The notes under the pieces: model-generated | Told to the model about the DNA's origin: nothing | The model's database searches: none | Seen by the model: only the letters and a program-made list of their open reading frames with translations | Origin: Monodelphis domestica | Taxonomy: Eukaryota > Chordata > Mammalia > Didelphimorphia > Didelphidae | Length of the DNA: 64,000 bases | Direction: 5' to 3' | NCBI RefSeq assembly: GCF_027887165.1 | Contig: NC_077227.1 | Location: 88,978,235-89,042,234 of the forward strand | Program-made: the position numbers and the translations under genes | Shown here: in pieces, positions 48,660-57,789 of the stretch | How the letters are laid out: each line of letters begins with the position of its first letter | Position numbering within the stretch: position 1 is the first letter of the stretch

Positions 48660-49614
48660 TGTTACAAGGGAATCACTTTAAAAGACTGATATATATTAAT
48701 TTAAGGTCGCCCAGGAATCAGCTATGTAATTCCTAAATGAAAAACTCAAGTCAGCCGTCAGCCTTTTTTGTAGTTTAATTACAATAGGAGCAAGAAAGGA
48801 ATTAGAGATATATATAGAGAGAGAAAGGGGAGAGAAGGGAATAGGGCTTAAATACCCCTTCTGTTTAGGCTGGGCCAAAAGGCCCAAGCCCTTAGATAGC
48901 TAGGGCAAAGAAAAGAGATCAGTCCCTATTACTCACGTGTCCAAAATGGAGAAACAGTCTCAGAGGCCCCCACCTTCAGCTTCCTTCAGAGCAAGCTTCC
49001 TCAGAGCCCAGGAACCACACCGACCCAAAAACTCAACCTCCTCCTCCAGTCTCCAGACCCTCCTATCTTTAAGGACACCATCCAAGTTGCCTCCCCTCAA
49101 TCCTCACATCTACCAATCACTCTTCATCAATTTCCCTGTCAATGGAGGCTCTTGCTTAACCCAGGACCGCCCAGAGGTTTCTGGCTTTTGCACATGTCTG
49201 TTGAAGGTCATATTTTCAAATGATTAAATCTATACTCCTTTGCTACAGCCCTTTCTAAATCCTGTTAACTTGAGTATGGTAGAGATTGGAATAATTAAAT
49301 TTTGATCTAGGCTGCAGCCCTTACTCAATCCTATTAGGACTGAATAGGGTGGAGTATCTCCATTGTATCAATTCTAAAATCAATCAAGACTCAAAGAAAT
49401 TCCTGTTCTATGCTTAAGCATAGGTCAAAGTCCTTTCCATTGTTCAGCAAAGGGTTTCTGTCCTAAAGTAATCTTAAGAAGGGAAGAGAAGGAACCTCCC
49501 ATGCCAATGGGGTTCCCATTCCAATAGACTATCAGTAAGAAATTTTCCAAGTATGAAATATCCCAATGGTGAAATTTCCAACATTTATAAGTCTAAGGAA
49601 ATTTGAGGTTTACA
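48660..49614 (-). repeat. 3' LTR of the provirus
   Basis: 955 bp; sense strand begins TGTAAACCTC and ends CTTGTAACA (TG...CA). Signals on the sense strand are a TATA-like GGTATTTAAG and an ATTAAA polyadenylation-type signal about 75 bp downstream. An E-box CACGTG lies upstream (about 48935). Identical to the 5' LTR except at 48902. Confidence 0.97.
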
Positions 49615-49627
49615 ATCCCCCCTGATG
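49615..49627 (-). promoter_or_regulatory. Polypurine tract of the provirus
   Basis: Sense reading TCAGGGGGGAT abuts the 3' LTR start, the expected position of the plus-strand primer. The 14-bp string acaatcccccctga recurs at 50120-50133. Confidence 0.7.
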
Positions 49628-50993
49628 ATCATTGGGAGACTAGTCTCCCCATTGATCATTTAACATAATCATTTTGTAGTTCTAAATTCACTTCTAACTA
49701 AAGATATACACAATATTCAATTTTCTAAGAGAAATTAGAATAGTGAGAGAGGAAATAGAAAAGAAAAGAAAGCAAAACCAATGTTTGCTAGGCGCATTGA
49801 CAGAAAGCCAAATTAGGGGCAGTCCCTTTTGGCATAAATGTTACAATAAATGTTCAATCAAAAGTTCAGTCCAATCAATCACATCCAAAGTTCATTCTTG
49901 ATCTTCTTGATGAAGTGTAGGTTTTCGGCATCTTTCTGCAACAGTTCATTCTCTGGATATAAAAGTTTCAAGCTTCTTTCTTGAAGATCTTTTCTCAAAC
50001 AAAATCAAAGTCTTTGAATTTTTTATAACAGTAAAATCTTAAACAAAAGTCTTGGATTTTTATAAAAATATAATCTCAAACAAAAAAAATTCAAAAATTC
50101 TTAGATTTTAAATTAAAATACAATCCCCCCTGAAGTAAGTATTTAAAAAAAAATATATCAAGTTTAGCTCAGAATGCAATGTTCAGTTATGGGGGTGTAT
50201 GTGTCAATTATCAAAAGAATAGAAAAATAATCAAAAACATAAGAAAAATTCAAAATAGACCTTGTATAGGTCCAATTTAAAGTAATTTCTATCCCACAAG
50301 TATGTAGGACAGAATGCAGTAATATTTCACTTAGCCATTTGTAGCCAAGACTACAGGAAGTTGCCATAATATAAGAAGAAAAGAATTAGAATTTTATTTT
50401 GATGGGGAAATGTCATTCCCTTGTCTGATTTTTTTCCTCAGGGATATAGGGAGGCAGCATGATAGTCAAGCTTTGTACTTGTTTGAGTACTTTGAAAAGA
50501 GTGTAGATACAAGGAAGTCCTATGACTTAAACATAAGTTAAGCGTCGCAACCTCGAGTCTCACTTTAATATTTCTAGTGTGCTCTATTGGCACTATTCAG
50601 GTTTAGTCTGTGCTCCTTGTTTTTATCCCTTTTCCTGGAATCAGACACAAACATTAATCACAGTCTTATAATATTTTATCAATAAATGGCAGGTTCCCAT
50701 AGTTTAAAGCTTTTAGGCATATATTGATATTATAGCAAGAGTATATATATTAACTTGTATTACTGCAGGGAAAAAATATTAATATTAATTATGTGTACCT
50801 TCAGTACAAAAATGAAAAAAAAATCAAATATTCTGATAAAAAAATAAAAGAAAAGAAATAAGAAAAAATAAGAAAAAAAATCAGTAATTCAATATATTCT
50901 TGAAAGAAAAAAAACCAGCATCCATTTGTCTATGGATTATTATCTCCAATTCTTATGATAAGATAGAGTCACAATTCATATGATAAGATAGAG
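49628..50993 (-). other. Env-less 3' internal region of the provirus
   Basis: About 1.4 kb between the integrase stop and the polypurine tract. It is very AT-rich with homopolymer A runs on the plus strand. The longest sense frame is 67 codons and has no signal peptide, furin site, fusion peptide or transmembrane pattern typical of Env. I see no env remnant, which suggests an old loss in the lineage rather than a recent deletion at this locus. Confidence 0.75.
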
Positions 50994-52577
50994 TTAATCA
51001 GTCTCAGCAGAAGATGCTTTCTTCACATGTGAGCAGTGAATCCAAGAGTCTCTTTCTCCAATCTTTATAGATGTTGGAGTAGTTAATAATATTTGGAATG
51101 GTCCTTCCCATGAAGGTTCAGTTGCTCCAGTTCGCTTGAAATTCTTGATATAAACTTTATCTCCTGGGTTCAGGTCATGCAGAGAAAAGTCTAATGGTCC
51201 AGCTTGTACTGCAGCTCCGGATTCATGAAGTTCACGTAGTTTGTGCTGTAACTCCTGTATATAGGAAGCAATAGTAATATCTCCCCCTAATAGCGATGTA
51301 TAAGCCGGGGAGAAAGGCTTAGCCTGTATAGGTGGATGTCCAAAAAGCATCTCAAATGGTGAAATATGTAAGTCTTCTCTAGGCCTGCTTCTAAGATAAA
51401 ATAGGGCCAGAGGGAGAATTTCAGGCCATTTTAAATGGGTCTCAGTGCATAATTTGCCAATCATAGTCTTAAGTTCTTTATTCATCCTCTCCACTTGGCC
51501 TGAGCTCTGGGGGTGATATGGAACATGGAATTTTGGAGTTATCCCCAAGCAAGAATATATTTGATTTAAGACAGAATCGGTAAAATGACTCCCTCTATCG
51601 GAGTCAATACATGCTGGTAGGCCAAAACGAGGAATAATTTCTTTTAAAAGTATCTTTGCAACAAAATCTGCTGTGGCTCGGGTCGTAGGAAATGCTTCCG
51701 GCCATCTGGTTAGTTGATCTACAATTACTAGACAAAATTTATAACGTCCAGCCTTTGGCATTGTTATGAAATCTATCTGTAGATGTTCAAAAGGTGTGTA
51801 AGCCAGAGGACGTCCCCCAAAGGCTTTTCCACGATATGCATGTTGGTTATATGCCTGGCAAATAGGGCAGGCTGAACATACTTTAGAGGCTACAGTAGTT
51901 ATACCAGGGGCTATCCATACTCTCTTGACAGAGTCCACGATGCCCTGGGTGCCAAAATGACCATTTTTATGAATAGATTGGCAAATTTGGTTATAGAAAC
52001 TTCTAGGGAGCAGGGGTTTTCCTTCAGGTGACACCCATACTCCATTAATTTGTTTTGCTTTAAATTTTTGTTTCCATTTTTCCACTTCCTTTTCATTATA
52101 GGAGAGTGATAAATTTAAATTATCAGTGGTTGTCAATGTTAAAATTAATCCAGGTCCTTCTATGGCTGCTAGTTTTGCAGCGGCATCTGCTCGGTCATTT
52201 CCTCTAGAGACAGGGTCAGAGCCACCTGTATGGGCAGAGCAATGAACTACAGCTAGGGCTTTAGGCAGTTTGAGAGCAGAAAGAACTTCATTAATAATTT
52301 CTGCATTAGCTATGGATTTTCCAGCTGAGGTTAAAAATCCTCTTTGGAGCCATAGCATCCCGACTGAGTGACAAATGCCGAAAGCATATCTAGAATCCGT
52401 ATAAATTGTTGCCTTTTTGTCCTTGGCAATTATACAAGCTTGTTTTAGAGCTATGAGTTCTGCTCCTTGAGCGCTAATGTTAGAAGGTAGTGAAGCTGAC
52501 CATTCAGTGGCAAATTCTGAGACTACGGTAGCTCCAGTGTAACATATGCCATCCCTCATAAAAGAGGAACCATCGGT
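50994..52577 (-). pseudogene. pol: pol 3' part: RNase H (most) and integrase
   Basis: An open stretch of 527 codons and a stop, cut off from upstream pol by the L1 insertion. RNase H carboxylates are visible: DGSS at the start, AQGAELIALKQA (Glu), IYTDSRYAF (Asp) and GNDRADAAAK (Asp). The integrase has an HHCC zinc site (HKNGH ... CPIC) and a catalytic core of D-x57-D-x35-E spacing, with Asp in LQIDFITM, Asp in DSDRGSHF and Glu in GQVERMNKEL. A C-terminal GPY/F-like module follows (PSWEGPFQILL). All catalytic residues look present. The RNase H-IN order and gamma-like sequence fit class I ERVs. It reads on from the RT piece in the same frame if the insertion is disregarded. Confidence 0.93.
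52561..52577. repeat. L1 target-site duplication, left copy
   Basis: aaagaggaaccatcggt, identical to 53242-53258. Confidence 0.97.
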
Positions 52578-53241
52578 TGACCCAGCCATAGCACTGCTGG
52601 GTCTGTACTCCAAAGAGATAATGGACACAAAGACTTGTACAAAAATATTCATAGCTGCGCTCTTTGTGGTGGCCCAAAACTGGAAAACGAGGGGATGCCC
52701 ATCAATTGGGGAATGGCTGAACAAACTGTGGTATATGTTGGTGATGGAATACTATTGTGCTCAAAGGAATAATAAAGTGGAGAAGTTCCATGGAGACTGG
52801 AACAACCTCCAGGAAGTGATGCAGAGCGAGAGGAGCAGAACCAGGAGAACATTGTACACAGAGACTAATACACTGTGGTATAATCGAACGTAATGGACTT
52901 CTACATTAGGGGCGGTGTAATGTCCCTGAACAACTTTCAGGGATCCAGGAGAAAAAAAAAACACCATTCATAAGCAAAGGATAAACTATGGGAGTGGAAA
53001 CACCGAGAAAAAGCAACTGCCTGAATACAGAGGTCGAGGGGACATGACAGAGGATAGACTTTAAATGAACACTCTAATGCAAATACTAACAACAAAGCAA
53101 TGGGTTCAAATCAAGAAAACATCTAATGCCCAGTGGACTTATGCGTCGGCTATGGGGGGTGGGGGGAGGAAAAGAAAATGATCTATGTCTTTAACGAATA
53201 ATGCTTGGAAATGATCAAATAAAATATATTTAAAAAAAAAA
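52578..53241 (+). mobile_element. Recent L1 3'-end insertion in retroviral pol
   Basis: A 664-bp, 5'-truncated L1 on the plus strand, antisense to the provirus. It contains the ORF2 C-terminus with its stop, a 3' UTR, an AATAAA signal (53218-53223) and a poly(A) tail of about 11 A before the ambiguous target A's. The 17-bp target duplication is perfect. Because it lies inside a provirus with near-identical LTRs, it must be younger still. Confidence 0.95.
52588..52893 (+). pseudogene. L1 ORF2 C-terminal fragment
   Basis: An open frame to the natural stop, with blocks FIAALFVVAQNW, SIGEWLNKLWYMLVMEYYCA and SERSRTRRTLYTETNTLWY. 5'-truncated, so no function; it records the 3' end of a recently active L1 subfamily. 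Confidence 0.9.
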
Positions 53242-53258
53242 AAAGAGGAACCATCGGT
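53242..53258. repeat. L1 target-site duplication, right copy
   Basis: aaagaggaaccatcggt directly after the poly(A) tail. Confidence 0.97.
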
Positions 53259-53711
53259 AAATAAAATCAGATCTGCATTGTCTAAGGGAGTGTCCAAGAG
53301 ATTATCTCGAGGCTTTTCTGCCATGGACACTAATGTTTCACAGTTATGTAGTGGTTCTCCTGAAGTAGGTAAATCTGGAAGCAAGGTGGCAGGGTTAAGA
53401 GTTGAACAGCGTTTCAAGGTAATATTTTCACTATTTAATAAGGTTATTTCATACCTTGTAATTCTCTGATCCGAGAATGCCTGTGTTCTATGTTTTACCA
53501 ATAATGCTTCAATCTCATGTGGGCACATTATTGTTAATGGACATCCCAATACTAAATCAACGGTTTTTGTTACTAGTAAGGCTGTAGCAGCTACTCCTCT
53601 AAGGCATGGTGGTGCTCCTGCTGCTACTGGGTCTAGTTGGGCAGAATAATAAGCAATTGGGCGCTGAGAAGGTCCCAAAGTCTGAGTTAACACACCAGAG
53701 GCTACTCCTCT
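53259..53711 (-). pseudogene. pol: pol middle part: RT connection to RNase H
   Basis: 151 codons between the TGA at 53712-53714 and the L1. Typical class I connection sequence is visible (LTQTLGPSQRPIAYYSAQL, DPVAAGAPPCLRGVAA). It leads into the RNase H start (ILFTDGSS), which is interrupted by the L1. The insertion plus one target copy is 681 bp, a multiple of three, so flanking frames agree. Confidence 0.9.
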
Positions 53712-55262
53712 TCACTCATGCACATATAAAGTAAATGGCTTGTTGTAATCTGGGATGCCTAGAGCAGGGGCAGACATGATAGCCTTTTTCAGATCTGTTA
53801 GAGCTGACAAGTGTTCAGGCTCTAATTTGAGGGGTTCAGGAACCGAATCCTTTGTTAATGCTATAAGGGGTTTAGTGATTTCCCCATAGCAAGGAATCCA
53901 TTGTCTACAAAACCCTGTTGCTCCTAAAATTGCTCTCAGCTGTTTCTTAGTGGTAGGAGCACTCAATTTTTGAATGTTCTCAATTCGTTTTGGAGAAATA
54001 TAACGAGCACCCGCAGTCAAGATGAATCCCAAATATTCTACTTTTTGGAGACACCATTGAACTTTATCCTTAGAGATTTTATGTCCTCTTTTGTGCAATT
54101 CCAAAAGAAGGTGTTTGCTATCTTCTTGACATGTTTCTGCATCTGTTGAAGCCAAGAGTAGATCATCTACATATTTGATTAATTTGCTATTTTTAAATGT
54201 TATATTGTCTGTGTCTTGGCTCAAAATTTGCTCAAATAAGCTCGGACTTTCGACATAACCCTGTGGCAGCCGACACCAGGTATATTGTGAGCCCTTCCAG
54301 GTGAAAGCAAAAATATGCCTGGAGTTTTCATGTATTGGTATGGAAAAGAAAGCTGAACACAAGTCTACTACTGTAAAGTATGTAGCTGTGCTAAGAATAG
54401 ATGAAATAATAGTATGTATGTTAGAAACTACGGAGTGTCTCTTTATAACGTGATTATTCACTGCCCTTAGATCCTGTACGAATCTATAGATGTGTTTGCC
54501 ATCGGGTCCTTTTTTTGGTTTTTTAATTGGCAGGATGGGCGTGTTGTATTCAGATTTGCAAGGGATTATTATTCCCTGTTCTATTAATGAGTTAATAACT
54601 GGTGTAATACCCTCAATTGCCTCCTTTGAGAGGGGATACTGAGGGATAGAAGGAGGTGGGCTAGATTTAGTTTTTATCTGCACAGGAACAGCAGATTTAA
54701 GTAAGCCTACATCAGAAGAAGATGTGGCCCAAAGAGACTCTGGTATATCTTTAGGTATTTCAAAAATGGAAGGTTCTTTTGCCTCCTGGTTTTCCGAGAG
54801 AAGTACAGGGAGTAAATTTAAAGATTCCTCTGGTACTTCTAATGATAATGAGCCATCTGGGGAGCAGGTTATTGTGGCTCTGAGTTTGCATAGAAGGTCC
54901 CTCCCCAGCAAATTTAAAGGGGAGTCAGGCATCAAAAGGAAGGAGTGTTGTACCTCTAGGGGTCCTACAGACACCATTCTAGGAGGAAGTCTTTTAACTC
55001 TTTGGGTTATTCCTGATACTCCCATTACATTCTCTGAGCCAATAGAATAACATTGTAAATCAGGTGTTCTCTTTAATACAGACCAGGAAGCTCCGGTGTC
55101 TAATAGACAAACATAATAGGTGTTACCCACTTTTAAGGTAACATGGGGTTCATTAGTATGGGGAGGGCAGTGGATAGGGACAACGGGTAGTAGGACATCA
55201 GGGTCTGGGAAATCAAAGGTTGTATCCTCTGATTCCTGTGCCCCAGCCCCCCCCGGGCACCA
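53712..55262 (-). pseudogene. pol: pro-RT: protease and reverse transcriptase up to an in-frame TGA
   Basis: 516 codons after the gag UGA, in the gag frame. The retropepsin has active site LLDTGAS about 55 residues in and the conserved LLGRDLL near its end. The reverse transcriptase has VDLCSAFF (first catalytic Asp), LPQG and YVDD (remaining Asps), then LGATGFCRQWIP, all class I features. There is no methionine at the fusion point; the conspicuous start at 55130 is a GTG inside the protease region, so expression depends on reading through the gag terminator. It ends at TGA 53714-53712, just after LYVHE, where related pols continue uninterrupted; this is a lesion, not a natural terminator. 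Cleavage sites cannot be assigned by eye. Confidence 0.93.
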
Positions 55263-55265
55263 TCA
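55263..55265 (-). promoter_or_regulatory. Gag UGA terminator, candidate read-through site
   Basis: UGA followed by UGG UGC and a GC-rich stretch containing eight consecutive G. Gag and pro-pol are in the same frame on each side (44 codons from the UGA to the codon at 55130). Gammaretroviruses express Gag-Pol by read-through of a stop (UAG in MLV) with a downstream pseudoknot. UGA read-through is inferred here from the frame arrangement. Confidence 0.8.
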
Positions 55266-57296
55266 TTGTGTTTGGGATATTCCTTGGGCACCCCCCTGAA
55301 GGGCACCTCTCTGAGGGTCATTAGTACCTCGAGTAATTTTTGGACGAGCGCCATTTCTCATATATTGTTGAGTATTATCATTAAAATTTTCTTCAATTTG
55401 AGCATTGTCATTAAATTCCCAATTCCTATTTCTATAATTCTGGTTTCTAAAGTTCTTATTTCTATATTCATTATAGTTATTTCCATAGTCATTATTATAA
55501 TTTCTAGAATTCTGGTTTCTATAACCATTATCATAATTTCTATAGTTATTATTTTTAAAACCATTATTAAACTGTGTATTCCTTCCAAACATCTTAAGAA
55601 AGGTTCTACATTCCATCATTTTGTGGCCCTTCTTCTCACAGAAGTGGCAAGTAATGGATTGATAATTGGATTTCTGGAGAGGGGCAATTGTCGTTGGTTT
55701 ATTATCATGCCCACTTTCTAATTTAGTTATCCTATCTATTACACATCTCATTTTTTTCTTCATTTCCTCCATGTCATCATTATTCTCTTTCTCCTTTTCT
55801 TCGTTTCCCTTAAAAACATATATAGCTGTTTTTCGCAATTCTTCAAGGTCCATATCTGACCATCTTGGGCATTGTGTTTTAAAATAATTTTTAATTACTT
55901 TGCAAGAATTGTTTACAAAGATTCTTCTAACTTGTCTTAAACTATTTTCTTTATTTAAGTCCCAATCTAAGTATCTGTCCCCAAACTCGATAATTCTGTC
56001 CATAAATCTGGAGGGTGTTTCGTTTTCCTTTTGCTCAATTTTTTCCAGTTCCATCCACTTATCTGTACTGTCCGCACATTCCTTCATGGCCGTGAGGATG
56101 GCCTCTCTACAACGGTATAGTTGTAGATAGTCCTCAGGATTATTATAGTCCCATTCGGGATCCTGAGATGGCCAATGTGCTGCATTACGCCCCCGGGTTT
56201 TGTTGACATGAGCAATTATTTTATTTTTTTCACGTTCACTTAAAAAAGCCTGTAGTAAGCTCTCAACGTCCTTGTAAGACGGATTATATTGAAAAAATAT
56301 GTCTCCCATCTTTTTTGTTACTAGAAAAGGATCTTGTTCATATGTGGGGATATTTCGTGTAAATTCATTTATTTCTTGGGGAGTAAACGGTATCCTATGT
56401 CTTAAAGTCACCACATCCCCATTTCGTCCTATTTCAGGTACTTCTCTTAGAGGAAACAGGCCTCTAGTTGGATTTTGCACCTGTGGGTCAGTTTGACAAG
56501 CACAGGTTTCTCTAGGAGGACAAGATCTCCCTTGCATTGGAATTTGGTTTTCTGTAGGAGAAGGAACATGAGAAGCTGGGATTGCAGGGGAAGGGTTTTG
56601 GGGATTAAATTCAGACAAGATTTGCACTACACGAGAGAAGCAGTCTGTTAACTGGGCTATAGGGAAGGTGTTTTCCATCTCTATTTCAGGGAAGGAAATT
56701 TCCTCATTCAAAGGTTCAGAAACAGGTCTGTTTCTGGTAGAGTGGGTGTTTGCCCATTGATCCTGTAAGAAACATTTTAGATCTTCTAATTGGGCTTGCA
56801 TTTTATCCTCAATTTTTCCTATTTTATCTTCCATATCTCCCATTTTATCCTCAATATTTCCTATTTTATTCTCAATATTTCCTATTTTATCCTCAAGTTT
56901 TTCTATTTTATTCTCAATATTTCCTATTTTATCCTCAATTTTTTCTATTGTATCCTCAATTTTTTCTATTTTATCCTCAATTTTTTCTATTTTATCCTCA
57001 ATATTTTCTATTTTATCCTCATTTTTTTCTATTTTATCCTCAACATTTTCTATTTTATCCTCAACATTTTCTATTTTATCCTCATTTTGTTTTATTTTAT
57101 CCTCATTTTGTTTTATTTTATCCTCATTTTGTTTTATTTTATCCTCAATATTTTTTATTTTTTTATCTCTAAATATAGTATTGAGGAGTACAAAAATGAC
57201 AGTACCTATTAATATAAAAATTTGGAGGTATCCTTCATTCCTCAATGCCCCTACTTCTTCAGCTGCCATATAATTGTCAAAGAATGTAGTACTCAT
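55263..57296 (-). CDS. gag: Gag polyprotein with TM segment and long coiled coil
   Basis: 677 codons, uninterrupted. The start is the ATG at 57296 (AAAAATGAGT, A at -3); the frame runs nine codons further 5' but from a GTG. Residue 2 is Ser, so there is no myristoylation signal. Residues 23-42 form a hydrophobic segment (YLQIFILIGTVIFVLLNTIF) followed by RDKKIK. Residues 49-167 are 17 heptads of the form (N/K)IEDKIE with Ile at a/d positions. A Pro-rich linker precedes a gamma-like capsid at about 281-496, beginning near FPLREVPEIG and including PEWDYNNPEDYLQLY and KENETPSRFMDR. A single CCHC knuckle (CHFCEKKGHKMMEC) lies at 550-563. The tail at 576-627 is rich in Asn, Arg and Tyr. No PPxY or PTAP late motif noticed. 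It is preceded by the leader and followed by UGA and pro-pol. The N-terminal third is unlike a standard matrix; membrane targeting via the TM segment is inferred. Confidence 0.93.
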   Translation of the reverse strand: MSTTFFDNYMAAEEVGALRNEGYLQIFILIGTVIFVLLNTIFRDKKIKNIEDKIKQNEDKIKQNEDKIKQNEDKIENVEDKIENVEDKIEKNEDKIENIEDKIEKIEDKIEKIEDTIEKIEDKIGNIENKIEKLEDKIGNIENKIGNIEDKMGDMEDKIGKIEDKMQAQLEDLKCFLQDQWANTHSTRNRPVSEPLNEEISFPEIEMENTFPIAQLTDCFSRVVQILSEFNPQNPSPAIPASHVPSPTENQIPMQGRSCPPRETCACQTDPQVQNPTRGLFPLREVPEIGRNGDVVTLRHRIPFTPQEINEFTRNIPTYEQDPFLVTKKMGDIFFQYNPSYKDVESLLQAFLSEREKNKIIAHVNKTRGRNAAHWPSQDPEWDYNNPEDYLQLYRCREAILTAMKECADSTDKWMELEKIEQKENETPSRFMDRIIEFGDRYLDWDLNKENSLRQVRRIFVNNSCKVIKNYFKTQCPRWSDMDLEELRKTAIYVFKGNEEKEKENNDDMEEMKKKMRCVIDRITKLESGHDNKPTTIAPLQKSNYQSITCHFCEKKGHKMMECRTFLKMFGRNTQFNNGFKNNNYRNYDNGYRNQNSRNYNNDYGNNYNEYRNKNFRNQNYRNRNWEFNDNAQIEENFNDNTQQYMRNGARPKITRGTNDPQRGALQGGAQGISQTQ
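55416..55571 (-). repeat. Asn/Arg/Tyr-rich low-complexity segment of gag
   Basis: Encodes repeats such as NYRNYDNGYRNQ and YRNKNFRNQNYRNRN; at DNA level a degenerate short-period repeat. A basic, disordered RNA-binding tail is plausible. Confidence 0.8.
56796..57152 (-). repeat. 21-bp tandem array encoding Gag heptads (17 units)
   Basis: Seventeen in-frame 21-bp units (plus-strand theme tttatcctcaatatttt) with no indel breaking the phase. Units grade from QNEDKIK types at the 5' end through KIEDKIE to NIENKIG and DMEDKIG at the 3' end, suggesting stepwise duplication. The phase is maintained by the coding frame. It generates large spurious antisense frames. Confidence 0.95.
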
Positions 57297-57488
57297 TTTT
57301 ATATGTATATTTTGTAATTTCACAAAACACGTGGGGAGCAGGGCAAAGCAACAAACTTTCCACAGGGTTTTTTTTTTTTCTAATCCAGGAAGTTGTTCCT
57401 TAAGGGAAAGGATATTTAGAAACAGTTCTTCCAGCCAGGACTTTAGAGTCTTGTTGCTGAGATTTAAAACAGCTGTTTTCTGTCTATC

Positions 57489-57588
57489 AGAGTCACACAG
57501 CTGGGAAGTATCTGAGGTCCGATTTGAACCCAGGACCTTCTGTCTCTAGGCCTGGCTCTCAATCCGCTGAGCTACCCAGCTGTCCCTT
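57489..57588 (-). repeat. SINE 5' head captured in the proviral leader
   Basis: About 98 bp nearly matching the tRNA-like head of the WSINE1/SINE1 SINE, in the same orientation as the virus. It has an A box (TAGCTCAGCGG, 57574-57564) and a B box (GGTTCAAATC, 57530-57521). The SINE's 3' body and tail are absent, and no target duplication is seen. This is the reverse of what retroposition leaves, so capture by recombination is likelier. Confidence 0.8.
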
Positions 57589-57789
57589 AAGATTAAAGGG
57601 AAGAAAAAGAAAAAACTGCTGATTCCAATTTAACTTAAGGAGAAAAGAGAAAAAGTTTTTTTTATACTCACATGTTCTAGCAGCTGTGTCTTTAAGCCAA
57701 GTTTTTTGTTAAAAAGGAAAAGGACTAAGTGGTGAGACGGTATAGTAAAAAGGCAAGGAATTTCAAAAGTTTTATTGAGAGGATTCTTT

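Noticed and set aside
48937-49227. A 96-codon plus-strand frame, repeated identically at 58091-58381
   Set aside because: It lies antisense within both LTRs; the identity reflects LTR identity. Retroviral antisense genes exist, but nothing here (domain, start context) supports one.
52578-52724. Apparent N-terminus of the integrase frame
   Set aside because: The first 49 codons of that open frame are antisense L1; the retroviral part begins at 52577.
56750-57212. Two long plus-strand frames of Tyr/Phe/Ile/Leu repeats (FYFILN-type)
   Set aside because: They are antisense shadows of the gag heptad minisatellite.
57564-57574. A genuine tRNA gene from the A/B boxes in the proviral leader
   Set aside because: The sequence is a SINE head with no cloverleaf acceptor pairing visible; only promoter-like motifs remain.
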